Shown here: positions 1-9,876 of the stretch, in pieces
How positions within the stretch are numbered: position 1 is the first letter of the stretch
How the letters are laid out: every line of letters starts with the position of its first letter
Assembly: GCA_022605955.1 (NCBI GenBank)
Contig: JAKCOZ010000012.1
Coordinates: 19,997,015-20,061,014 of the forward strand
DNA from: Rallus limicola
Lineage: Eukaryota; Chordata; Aves; Gruiformes; Rallidae
Direction of reading: 5' to 3'
DNA length: 64,000 bases
Made by a program: the position numbers and the translations under genes
The notes under the pieces: generated by a model
Seen by the model: only the letters and a program-made list of their open reading frames with translations
Database searches by the model: none
What the model was told of the DNA's origin: nothing

Positions 1-243
1 CAACCCATCAGGGAGAGAAGAGCATACAGGAACACCCCTAGTTAAAAGCACAGGAAACTTAGATTTTAAATAATAACTGATAAATTATGTAAGATAGCCT
101 CGCATCTCTCTCCATCATACAATCATTATTTCAAGAATTCTCTGGCATTCTGGAAGACAGTACAGATACCACCTCTCACTTCATATTTTGTTTCCTCAAG
201 GTCATTAACTAACACTCCTTGGAATAATACTTCCTTGGGTGTT
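1..243 (-). other. TTC14: TTC14 3' UTR (partial)
   Basis: Minus-strand sequence after the stop codon. I see no AATAAA or ATTAAA on the minus strand here, so the transcript end is probably beyond the left edge. In mammals CCDC39 lies convergently beyond TTC14; nothing of it is visible here. Confidence 0.6.
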
Positions 244-1210
244 TTACTGTTTCTTCTGCTTACTTCCCTTTTCCCTCTCAAACTCAGCTATTTGGTTGAA
301 TATGTTAACTAAATTCTGGGGCAGGTTTCTTCTAGTGCCACTTTCTGTTTGTTCTGTATCATTTGAAGACATTTCCTCCTCTGGTTCCTTTGTTTTATTA
401 GTCTCCTCATAACTTCTTTTCCTATTCTTGTACTCGCTTTCGCTTTTATGCTGACTCGACACGTGCCTATCGCTATTGTAACTTTTATCACCTTCACGTA
501 AGCAGGTGCTGGAGTAAGATCTGTACTTTCCTAGTGACTTGCCAGAATACTCTGACCCTGCTGGAGACATGTAATGCCTGTCTTGACCTGAGCCATGTTT
601 TCTAAACTGCTCTTTTCTCCCTTCTACATCTCTTTCTAATCTCCTAAAGTAATGCATTCTGGGTTTATCATCTGACTTATGATATGAACCTGAATAACCC
701 CTCCAACTACAGAAAAACCTCTCTGTTTTACCATAGTTTTCAGTTTTGCTACTACTTGGCAGAGTTCTGGAGCTACTGTAAGAATCTCTCGAATCTTCAG
801 ACCTACCTCCAAAAGTGTCTTCATCATCGCCTGAAGTCCTCGAAAAAGAACAGTGTCTGTCTTTCTCTTTTACCTCTGTTTTTGGACACACTAAGCTGTC
901 CTGGCTTTCCAGCAGCTTTTCTACTTCAAAATTTTGGTTAAGAAAGGAAGCAGAGGTATCAGCTGGAGGCGAATACCACTCCTCTTTCCTAATCTGATCT
1001 TTATAATGGGAAGAAGCTCTAGATGAGCATTTTTTGGAGCTGCGGGCAGGCTCTGATCTATTCCGACGCTTTTTCCTATGCTTCTTGTGATCTGAGGAAG
1101 AGGAAGAAGAAAGTGATACATCTGATGAAGAATCACTTGATGATGACGAAGATGAGGAGGAGGAGGAAGAGGAGGAAGAGGAAGTCGATACTTTCCTTTT
1201 CTTCTTCAAC
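244..1210 (-). CDS. TTC14: TTC14 coding exon 12 (Ser/Arg/Lys-rich tail and stop)
   Basis: Encodes residues 466-787 and the TAA at 246-244. The acceptor is TTTTTTAG|GTTG. The serine run at 476-491 is written with mixed TCN and AGT codons, followed by D, SSS, D and a second block of six Ser. Next come [20 protein letters not shown], several RS and SR pairs, and the conserved C-terminal [20 protein letters not shown]. This large last exon makes up about 40% of the coding region. Confidence 0.94.
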
Positions 1211-4200
1211 CTAAAAAACATAGTTAACCTGTGAGAATCTTCAGCATTGAGCAAAATTCTATGCCGAAAGCAAACCTGTACTGCCCAAAGTTCTGGCCAA
1301 GATTGGATTGTGAGGCAAAAGAAACTGAGTATGACATGGGAGGGCAACTTGTACGTGTCATTTCTTTATCAAAAAGTTAAGATTAAATCCACTGAACAGT
1401 CTGTTATTAAAAAGCATCTCTCCCAGTTTAGTATGGCATTACACTTTGCAATCACTTCACCTTGCAAAGTATTTTTTCAACAACTTCTCTTCCCCATCTC
1501 TTTGCATTAAAAATTATGTGTGCTGAAGGACACTACCCACAGCAAAGGTTCTGGAAGGAAAACAGCTCACCTAGGTAGAAGTTCTACCTGGCTTACTATG
1601 TGAGCTTACTGTTAGGCAACCTGCCTGGAAAGAGACTGTTCATAGTGTTATCTGCACTCAGTGCCACAGTCAGTGTATGGGATATAACAAAGTTACCTTT
1701 TTTCTTCTTTTAAGAGCTTACGCAATTTTTCTGCACTTGATTCTACTTTCTTTTCTTTCTGTCTCTCTTCTTTAGCAGCTTGTTTCTCCCTCATTTCCAA
1801 AGATTTCTTTTTTGAACCCAAGCATCATAAAAAAAATTACATTAGAGACGTTAACATGGGTATTTTTCCCCATGCCCCCAACCCCATTCAAATTTATATA
1901 ATTACACCAGGGATGTTTTACCAGGATTCCCACATCAAGAATTTATAATGTTCAGGAGTTTGGCATTGGCCATTGTGATAATCAGGTTTACATTAAGGAC
2001 CATATTGCAGTTTTTATTCCATTAAATAAACCACAATGTATTTGACCAGCCATTGCAGTGGTCCCCGTGATCCAGCACGCCGTGAAGCATGGGGCCCCCA
2101 AGGTAGAGTTAGAAAAAAGCACAATGTTACCAGCATGAAGGAGGAAAAAAGAAAAACAAAAGTTTGAAGGAAAACATCATTATTGCAGTTAAGAAGTAAA
2201 ACATGGCAGAACCCATTTTAAGGCATATTTGAGTTGGCCACGTTTGAATACAAACCGTTTTGTAACCATTTCACAGACCCGTTTGATGCAGTTTACGTAA
2301 GAAATCATGTGCCAAGGGTTTGTTGGTGATGAGCAGCACCAGATGTCAGATACAGCGCCAACGGTCCAATTCAGAAGAAAATGCATTGGAGAAAAACACA
2401 TAATCAGTATTACAGGAAAACACACTTCAGTGCTGTTTCAGTCATTCTAGCACAAGTGAGAGCAGCATTCCGGGTATTAAAATACCAGCAACTGCAGACA
2501 AGCATCTCATCAGATAATAACCCTTAAACTAAAGTCTAGTAGAGATCAGGCTTCTGACACCTACAGTAGCTCTGTTCATATTGAGAGACAGAAGTCTGAT
2601 TATAATTTTCAAAACTTAGCAACTTTAACAGATGCAGCAGAGGGAACCCTTACTTGCAGCTAAGGCTATGCAAACTAGCCAACATAGCTGGCACAGTGCT
2701 CTGTATCTGCTGCATCAATGACCCATTATACCAGGAAAATGCTAAAGAGTAAAATTTATCTCCTACTTGTAACTGAGACCTCTTTCTAAAGCAGTCAAGT
2801 GCAGATAGTGCTCAAATGCTACACAGGAGTCTCTCTGATAGAGTTCAGTTTTGTTAAAAGATTGTCAGATCTCCTCTTCCCCCTTCTTTCAACACAACCC
2901 GTCAGCATTATGGCTCCACCAACTGCAGAAGTGCCGATTAGGGCCATCCACCCCAGCCTATGTACTTCCTTGCATGCAGAGGCACAGAACAAAACAAGCC
3001 CATTCCTCAGCACTCTATTTTACTCTGATCCTCTCTGGAAGACAACACAAGCATAGGTGGTAAGTGAAAGAAAAAGATGACAACTCAGATTAGCACAGAG
3101 ACCCACCGGGGCTCACATGGGAAGCATGCTGCATGCAAGAGAAGAGAACCACAAGACAGCAGAGAAGAAAGTCAAGACACTCAGAACTGCCTGCCCATCC
3201 ACCTTCTACCTTCTGCTGTTTTCCTTGAAATCACCTCTTCATTTCCCCCCTCATGGGATCTTCCTACAAGTTAGCTTTGACTGGTGTTACTCCACCTTTT
3301 TGTAATCACTCCAAATAACAAAGACCTGGCCAGTTTGATTGTGTGCCGTGTTCACATGGCTTGCCTAAGTGTTTCACACTTTGCATGTCTGTATTCACAG
3401 AATGTTTTAATACAACATTACAAATCATGCATGTGTGATGGAACACTCTTATCTTTGCTTTTGCCACCAGGGTTAACTGGCTTTGCCCTTTTCCCTGCCT
3501 TCACTGTTTAGCATGTCTTTACTAGCCCATTCTAAACAGTGGAGGCATCAAGAGGTACCTTTCTTCTGGTAGGTACAGCCATAATGCTCACTGTAAAAGG
3601 TTTACTGTGGAGAAGGGAAGCAGAGAATAAGACAAACCATCAACTTAAACTCTCCCTGTTCAAAAGATTTAATATGATTTTTGACATTTACTATGTGAAG
3701 AGAAAGTAAAGAATCACCTGCATGTGTTTACGGAGCTTTGTTAAGGCCTCTTCTGCTTCCTGAAAAGTCTCATCCAAACTTAAAGCTTTCTTATAGTAAT
3801 TCTCAGCATTTGGTAGCTTATCTTCCTCCTCCAACCTAAAATTCAAGTGATAATGCACATACAGTTAAGCCACAGACTTACACATTTTTTCTTTCCTGAG
3901 GACTACCTCCCCGATGTGCACTGTGACACTACCACTGCAGCCCTCCAAGACCCTGCCTGTCATCTGAGCCCAGCCTCATAAAGGAGGAAAGCAGTCATTC
4001 CTGACACCTTATTATCTCCCAACCATCACCAGTAATGCTGTTCTTAGAATTTTTTGGAACTGGAATTGAAATTTCATTCTCAACAGAGATGATTCCCCAC
4101 ATACCCTGAAGTAAAATTTTGTGTCACTGTGGCTGTCTATTTCAGCAGAATAACAGATTATGGTTTTTTTACAAATACTTTATTTAAAAAAACCCAATCC

Positions 4201-7200
4201 AAAACACAAACACCTATTGGAATATAGCTGAATGCTTCACAAGAGTATCCAAGCCCAGTATCTTTTGTGAAAGGACACCAAGATTAAACCTCAAATATTT
4301 TGTGGAATTTGACCTGAGACAGAGGAGAAAGTGTAAGCCAACTGCACAAGGAAATACTTCCAACAAAAGCTTCCCCCCACCTGCCCCCAAACAGAAATCC
4401 AGGAAGGAAAGATGCCATTCTGTCTCCTAACTGGAATGGCATTAAAAAAGTATTATGAGAAAAATTAACAACCAAACAAAAACCACAACTGCAACACTTA
4501 CTGCCCTCCTCTTTCCACAAGTGTCTGACAGAGGTATTTTCTTGCATTTCTATGGGTAGGACAGTTTTCTAAAGCAATTTCAAAGTCACCTATGGCTTTG
4601 TTCAGACTTCCTTTTGTCGCGTACCTAGAACAAAGTTGCGCAGCTGTCAGTGACATTTGTCTTTCCCAAAGCAGAAAACCCAGTGAAACAAGCAGACTTA
4701 CAGAGCTCCACGTGCTACCAAAGCTTCAACGTTCTGGGGGTCAATTTCCAAAGCCTTGTTGTACTCATTCATGGCTTCCACATGGCGCCCAACCTTAAAA
4801 TAATCAACCCCAGCTTTCACACTGGAGAAAAATATTTAGAAAAGATTAGGCAGTTGGCCTATGCAGAATTCATACCATTAATTACAAATCATGGTCCCAA
4901 ACATGGTAGTAAAACTTAGGTTTGTTATCATAGTTAACACTGGCCTTTTAAATGAATGTGATATCGATGTAATTCCACAATATACTGTCTATTCAAAATC
5001 TTAAGGCACCAGAGAGCGTTTCTGCAGACAGTGACACTACATCACACCTTTTTCATTTACAGAATGAGTATTTAAGCACTTTTCTGCACAAAAGTCTATG
5101 TGTGACCACAGAACAACAGGACCTTTTGGGTTGGAAGGGACCTCAAAGATCATCTAGTTCCAGTCCTCTGCCATGGGCAGGGACATCCTCACTAGACCAG
5201 GCTCCCCAGAGCCCCATCCAGCCTGGACTGGAACACTGCCAGGGACGGGGCAGCCACAGCTTCTCTGGGCCACACATTCCTGTGTCTCACCACCCCACAG
5301 TAAAGAATTTCTTCCTAATATCTAATCTAAATCTGCCCTCTATCAGTTTAAACCCATTACCCCTCATCCTGACCTACCACATTAAAACGGAACCAGCTTA
5401 ATTATATCCAAAATCATCATTAGACCAACAACATGTGGCAACATGGGAAGACACTGCACAATGAAACCAGTTAATTTCAAACAGGAATATTGAGGGTTTG
5501 TGTTTCATATTACCAGCCATTACTAAACCTTTCTTCCACATCTGCTGAGAGATTAATTTACTGCAAGATACTCAAGTGGAATTTAAGAACTTCTCATTAT
5601 GAACTTTAAAAAAAAATATTCAACTTAACATTACAAGCCCTTTTTCTTGCAATTCCAAACAGTTAAGAAAAACTGTTTTGTTAAAGTAAAAAATTTCTGA
5701 GGCTTTACTCCATTTTTTTCATATACAAGAGTTTTTCCACATAGAAAAGTGAAGCATTTCTCATACTTCTGCCTCCTCCACCCTGTAGCAGGCCCAAATA
5801 CACTGCAGAGTGTAAAAGCAATAGCAGCTAGCCAGAGCTGCTACCCCAAATGCAGCAAGGGAAATACATTTAACTTTTCAAAGAGAGCAAGTACACTTGT
5901 TCAACCTACAGTTAAATGGCACAACAAGCTGTATTAGGTCATTCAACACCCAATTATAAAATGGGATGTTGTGTACAGGATATCCTTACAAATCTTGCTC
6001 TCACCTCATTAATGGGCCAGCATACTATAAATATTCTAAGCAGTTCTCCCTTAAACCTTCCACGTAATTGGGAACTGGACCTTGAGACTTTATCAAGCAC
6101 CCACCTGGGGGTTAGAGTTACTTTTAAGATATCTTCCTGGTTACATTAGTACATGTGGTGAAGAGACTTGTTCAATGTCTATTTTCTTGTAAGAAACAGA
6201 CCCCACAGCCTAACAGTAACCTCTGATGTGGCAGTATCACATACCATTTCAAGGCCCAAGATGCAGATTGTTTTTTCCTCAATGCAGGGGCAAAATCATC
6301 TTCACTGAAATTTTTACTTCAACATAAAAACAAACAAAACCATCAAGTTAGCCTTTTGAATCCTAGAAATTAAATGTATGATACAAAAAGCTGTGGAAAT
6401 AAGCTGAAATGTTGTTTATACAATGTCTTACTGCAGGAACATTCTTTTACAGCGCTGAAGCCAGTTTTTCCCAACCCATTCTAAAAGTGCTGAATTTAAC
6501 CAGTACAGCTGCAGTATATTTAACAAAAATACACTATATTCACACCTGCTTTGAGGGCCTATTTTATATATATATGCTCACATTGTCTATGTTTGAGCCT
6601 ATTTTACTGAAGAGGTCAGATCTATTACTAAAATAAACATCATAAACAAACATCTGACAGGAAACAGTAAAACTTAAACATCCTGCATTGCAATCCAAAC
6701 ACGTTGACAAGATCTAAGCAATACATTCATAAAGGATTTGGTATTAGACATTTCATGAGATACACTATCCTGCTTATTCAGAGCCAACAGAATTTCAAAT
6801 GTGAATTTCTTAGTCCAGAGGAGCTTCCTTTTAAATATTTAAGGACACATAAGCTGTAGTCACGCAAATCAAAATGAAAAAGGTTTAAGTATAAGTGGTC
6901 TAAGACTTCCACTTCCAACTCTATTTCAGTGGATTAGAATAATCTCCACAAAGCTACGGGACAGGAACAATGTAAAAACCACTTACATTTGAAGACTTCT
7001 AAATAAAGACGGTGGATTTGATTCACTTAGGCCTAGTTTTTCTGCTAAGTATTCAACTAAGGACGGATTAGCGAATCCTGGGGAACGATGCAAAACCTCT
7101 TCAAACGTCTCTCCTGTATTAGCAACTTCCAGGCTTCGCCTAAAAAACCAAAAAGATGCCCATGTACCCAACCACCATCTCAGACATTATGCTCACTCCT

Positions 7201-9821
7201 ATGATGCTTATGACTGCCTTTGAATAACCCCCCAATATTAGTATTTATTACTAGTCAGGAGCTGTTCTCTTTCCCATGCATGTGTTTTACTACTATTTAT
7301 CAAGCCGTATTTCCTTTAACCTCAGTGAGCTTTTGAAACCTGTTCTGGCACCCATCTAGGCATCTCCAGACATACAGAGATAATTTAGCAATTTAAAAAT
7401 TCCAGAGATAATGTTGTTTTGTTAACACAGTCCCACAGACACCTTGCTCTACTTTTTACTTTCCTTAAATTTTGAGAAAGATGCTAGAAGACCAGCCTCA
7501 CCAGACATCTCTAGAAAGAAATACGCTGAAGAGATGAACAACAAAAGGTGTATCATCATCCAATTAAATCAGAAACACCATCGACAAGTGTAAAGAACCG
7601 TCTATCAAAGATGTTCTTCATACCCCTAGCCAGGGCAGTTGTGCAGCATATCCTTACCTATAATGTAGTGGGAAGTCATCAGAAGTAATTACCCCCAGTT
7701 TTGTACTGGAAAAATTAGGTGGAAGAGCTGAGCTGTAAAGCGACACCGTGAGCTTCTCATGGTAACGATCAACATCCTTGACTGCAGCTACAGAAACCAT
7801 GAAAGTTAGATAAAAGTGCAGAAACATCTCTATCTCAAACCCCAAACACATTCCTGAGAACTTTCCCAGCTACTTGCCTCGAATAAGGTCTCCAATTTGA
7901 TAATAAGACAAAGGATCTCCATGGTTGCTTTGAGAAGGCACATCTCTCAAAGGACAAAGAACCTGGAACAGTGGAATACCATAAACAATGCCAAAAGTGT
8001 TTTCTTTTCCTCCCTAAGATTATTAGTTTAGTCTTAAGGCACATCGGAGCCATGACATTCAAAACCATGGCTATTGAAAAAGAAAGATATTTATACATCC
8101 ATAAATTATGAACTTTTCAACTCAAAAATAATAAATATTGAGTATGGGTCATGAAAACAAGCATTTGCTGGCTCAACAAAGCATCATAAACTGTCAGCAA
8201 ATTCAGATACCACCCCAAAGTTGCTTTACACATACCAGTCCATTAAGAGATGCCAGACAAGTAACACATTCCAAAGTTACTACATATCAATGATAAAATA
8301 TTGTCAAAACCATCTTACACTGATTTCTAAGTCTGAAATCTCCCGTACGATACCACTTCCCAGGCAAATCAACACCATGAAAAAGCCAAATTCACGGATA
8401 GATGTAATCTTCCCAATCACAATATCACCACGCTCAATGTCTTGGAAAAACAATTCTCTCCTCTCTTCCCTGGGAACGTCCATGAACCGCTCCAGGGGAG
8501 GCATTACAGCGTAATACTCTGCAACACATGAGACAGGCACTGTTACAAAACAGCCACGACGCAATCTGGGTAGACAAAACACTCCAGGACAGCAAAGTGT
8601 TGTTGATGACAGGTTGGCTATGAGCCAGCAGTGTGCACTGGTGGCTAAAAGAGCCAATGGGATCCTGGGATGCATCAGGAAGAGTGTGTCCAGCGGTCGA
8701 AGGAAGTGATCCTCCCCCTCTACTCTGCATTGGTCAGGCCCCACCTGGAGTACTGTGTCCAGTGCTGGGCTCCCTGGTATAAAAAAGACAGGGACCTTCT
8801 GGAGAGAGTCCAGAGAAGGGCAACGAAGATGATTAGGGGCCTGGAACATCTCCCCTATGAGGAAAGGCTGAGTGAGCTGGGTCTGTTCAGCCTGGAGAAA
8901 AGAAGACTTAGGGGGGACCTAATTAGTGTTTATAAATATCTTAGACTTGGGATGCAGGGGGAATTGGCCAGCCCATTTTCAGTGGTCAGTGGGGACAGGA
9001 CTAGGGGCAATGGCTGTAAGCTGGAGCACAGGAAGTTCCGCACCAACATGCGGATGAACTTTTTCCCAGTGAGGGTGAGGGAGCAGTGGAATAGGCTGCC
9101 CAGGGAGGTGGTGGAGTCTCCTTCTCTGGAGAGATTCAAGTCTCGTCTGGATGCCTATCTATGCAATATGAGATAGGGAGCTGCTTTGGCAGGGGGGTTG
9201 GACCCGATGATCTCTTGAGGTCCCTTCCAACCCCTAAGATTCTGTGATTCTGTGAAAGTGGATTAAAGCTTCACAGCTTTGTACCAACAGAAACTTTACG
9301 CATAGATATGCGTATGCAGCCTATACATAGCAAATATTACTGCCTTTGCTATAGCAAAGATTTTCACCCTGTTTTTATAAAACCTGCTAAGGCAGCTCAG
9401 CGCCCTTCGCTCCCCCGCGGCTCCCAGAGAAGGTGGGGGCACTCACCTTCATTTTCTTCTATGGTGTCGGAGAAAGGCCCGTTGGGCTTCCAGGAGTGAG
9501 CGAAGAGGAGATCAGCCTTTTTGGCGATGAAGCGCTGTATCTCGATGTCAATGCTCGCTCTCTCTCTCCTAGGGAAGGAGAACCCGGTGAGAAACACCCC
9601 GCGGCCCCCTCACAGCTCGCTCGCTCCCCTCACCCGCGCCGCTCCGGCGCCCCTCACCCGGAGGCCGGCGGGTTCGGGGCCCCGCGGGGCGGCTCGAGGA
9701 CGGTCCCCGGCGGCGGCAGCAGCCCGCGGAAGTCGGGGTTGTCGTGCTGCTCGGCGCGGAGCAGCGAAAGCAGCGTGGGGCCGTGGTAGCTCAGCGCCTG
9801 ACGCAGCAACTCCCGATCCAT
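244..9821 (-). CDS. TTC14: TTC14, tetratricopeptide repeat / S1 domain protein (complete, 12 coding exons)
   Basis: CDS joins minus-strand exons 9821-9658, 9568-9447, 8518-8319, 7962-7878, 7787-7658, 7139-6987, 6316-6245, 4821-4702, 4624-4502, 3835-3718, 1806-1697 and 1210-244. Lengths sum to 2364 nt, 787 codons plus TAA, and every junction keeps phase. The ATG has G at -3 and G at +4. Seen in the protein: an N-terminal stretch beginning MDRELLRQ; an S1-like RNA-binding fold at about 124-209 (RGDIVIGKI, then EFGFFMVL); about three TPR motifs at 306-428 ([34 protein letters not shown]); a Lys/Glu-rich helix at 430-475; a 16-Ser run at 476-491 followed by a basic KKHRKKRR segment; and a conserved end around [14 protein letters not shown]. 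The human protein is about 770 aa as I recall. The S1 plus TPR plus SR-like layout suggests a nuclear RNA-associated scaffold, but its molecular function is poorly known. Identity is confident; single splice choices in exons 5 and 7 have alternatives. Confidence 0.95.
1697..1806 (-). CDS. TTC14: TTC14 coding exon 11 (Lys/Glu helix)
   Basis: Encodes residues 430-465: [20 protein letters not shown] and [14 protein letters not shown], a charged helix. The acceptor is TCAAAAAAG|AAATCT. Its last bases are unusually A-rich, but an eight-T tract lies about 20 bases upstream. The donor is AAAAG|GTAACT. Confidence 0.88.
1807..3717 (-). other. TTC14: TTC14 intron 10 (longest intron)
   Basis: A 1911-base intron with no long open frame. 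It holds a compact GC-rich patch at about 2055-2110 with several CpGs, and minus-strand AATAAA at 2018-2013 just downstream of that patch in gene direction. The rest is ordinary AT-rich intron with no recognised repeat. Confidence 0.6.
3718..3835 (-). CDS. TTC14: TTC14 coding exon 10 (TPR)
   Basis: Encodes residues 390-429: [20 protein letters not shown], then the helix ending LRKHMQ. It completes the last TPR. The acceptor is TTTTAG|GTTGG and the donor ATGCAG|GTGATT, ending on a codon boundary. Read-through into intron 10 reaches a stop after eight codons. Confidence 0.93.
4502..4624 (-). CDS. TTC14: TTC14 coding exon 9 (TPR)
   Basis: Encodes residues 349-389: [20 protein letters not shown] closes the second TPR, and [15 protein letters not shown] begins the third. 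The acceptor is TTCTAG|GTAC and the donor GGGCA|GTAAGTG. It is separated from exon 8 by a very short 77-base intron. Confidence 0.94.
4702..4821 (-). CDS. TTC14: TTC14 coding exon 8 (TPR)
   Basis: Encodes residues 309-348, forming the first TPR ([20 protein letters not shown], then LEIDPQN) and the start of the second. The acceptor is TCTCCAG|TGTG and the donor GCTCT|GTAAGT. Intron 7 upstream carries a CR1 fragment. Confidence 0.94.
5106..5385 (-). mobile_element. CR1 LINE 3' fragment (in TTC14 intron 7)
   Basis: Inverted CR1 tail beginning with a worn ACAGAACAACAGGACC, then GGGTTGGAAGGGACCTCAAA and GATCATCTAGTTCCAGTCC, continuing through ATTTCTTCCTAATATCTAAT to CCCATTACCCCTCATCCT. It lies in the same sense as TTC14 transcription. 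It is more diverged than the 8566 and 48584 copies and belongs to another subfamily. The right boundary is approximate. Confidence 0.9.
6245..6316 (-). CDS. TTC14: TTC14 coding exon 7
   Basis: Encodes residues 285-308: [20 protein letters not shown] and the following ALK. The acceptor TTGAAG|TAAAA lies behind a long T-rich tract. A second AG 12 bases downstream (exon start 6304) is in frame and would remove KNFS. The upstream site is preferred because KNFSEDD is conserved in the family. The donor is AAATG|GTATGTG. Confidence 0.88.
6987..7139 (-). CDS. TTC14: TTC14 coding exon 6
   Basis: Encodes residues 234-284 plus two bases of Ile285. The recognisable family segment is [20 protein letters not shown]. 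The acceptor is TTTTTTAG|GCG and the donor CAAAT|GTAAGT. Confidence 0.92.
7658..7787 (-). CDS. TTC14: TTC14 coding exon 5 (end of S1 domain)
   Basis: Encodes residues 191-233 plus two bases of Arg234 ([11 protein letters not shown] is the end of the S1 region). The acceptor chosen is CTGTAG|CTG, which keeps the family length. A second AG six bases downstream (exon start 7781) is also in frame and would drop two residues. The donor is TATAG|GTAAGG. Confidence 0.9.
7878..7962 (-). CDS. TTC14: TTC14 coding exon 4 (ends at a GC donor)
   Basis: Encodes residues 163-190 and the first base of Ala191: [17 protein letters not shown], then [11 protein letters not shown]. The acceptor is TTCCAG|GTT. 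The donor reads CGAG|GCAAGT, a GC donor with otherwise perfect consensus. No GT nearby keeps the reading frame with the family sequence, so a GC-AG intron is the best reading. Confidence 0.9.
8319..8518 (-). CDS. TTC14: TTC14 coding exon 3 (start of S1 domain)
   Basis: Encodes residues 96-162. It contains [11 protein letters not shown] and the first strands of the S1 fold ([25 protein letters not shown]). The acceptor is GTTGCAG|AG and the donor ATCAGT|GTAAG, ending on a codon boundary. A CR1 LINE starts only about 45 bases upstream of the acceptor in intron 2. Confidence 0.94.
8566..9256 (+). mobile_element. CR1 LINE 3' fragment with reverse-transcriptase remnant (in TTC14 intron 2)
   Basis: Antisense to TTC14. 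The translated plus strand contains the CR1 ORF2 C-terminal region ([24 protein letters not shown], [31 protein letters not shown]). It is followed by the CR1 3' end, which closes in ATTCTGTG octamers. The frame is broken by a one-base deletion near 8690-8700: the upstream part ([18 protein letters not shown]) is in a different frame from 8670-9176. It is 5'-truncated, as CR1 copies usually are. The 5' boundary is approximate. Confidence 0.92.
9447..9568 (-). CDS. TTC14: TTC14 coding exon 2
   Basis: Encodes residues 56-95, with [19 protein letters not shown] as the recognisable family segment. The acceptor is CCCTAG|GAGAG and the donor GAAG|GTGAG. Phase joins Gly55 across intron 1 and Glu96 across intron 2. 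Confidence 0.92.
9658..9821 (-). CDS. TTC14: TTC14 coding exon 1
   Basis: Encodes residues 1-54 plus two bases of Gly55. The start codon is at 9821-9819. The donor is CCGG|GTGAGG. The exon lies inside the CpG island and is Pro/Gly-rich near its end. The next exon starts 89 bases away across a short, GC-rich intron. Confidence 0.92.
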
Positions 9822-9857
9822 CCCGGCGCCGGCGCCACCACCGCCGCCACCGCCTCA

Positions 9858-9876
9858 CCCGGAACCGGAATCGGAA
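9858..9876 (+). promoter_or_regulatory. Triple ETS-like CCGGAA cluster
   Basis: Three GGAA cores at 9861, 9867 and 9873 repeat every 6 bases (CCGGAA, CCGGAA, TCGGAA), about 40-60 bases upstream of the TTC14 ATG. ETS-family factors such as GABPA recognise CCGGAAGT-like sites in CpG-island promoters, so this is a plausible core promoter element. The final bases of each copy deviate from the best ETS consensus. Confidence 0.5.

Noticed and set aside
1211..1347. Extension of the exon 12 frame to a Met at 1347
   Set aside because: This is intron 11 read through; the acceptor at 1210 joins in phase to exon 11.
8670..9176. 168-codon plus-strand frame with reverse-transcriptase similarity
   Set aside because: It is the C-terminal end of CR1 ORF2, truncated and frameshifted; reported as a mobile element, not a gene.
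9397..9597. Alternative start MFLTGFSFP upstream of exon 2
   Set aside because: The frame reads through intron 1 across the splice acceptor; exon 1 gives a start with family-matching N-terminus.
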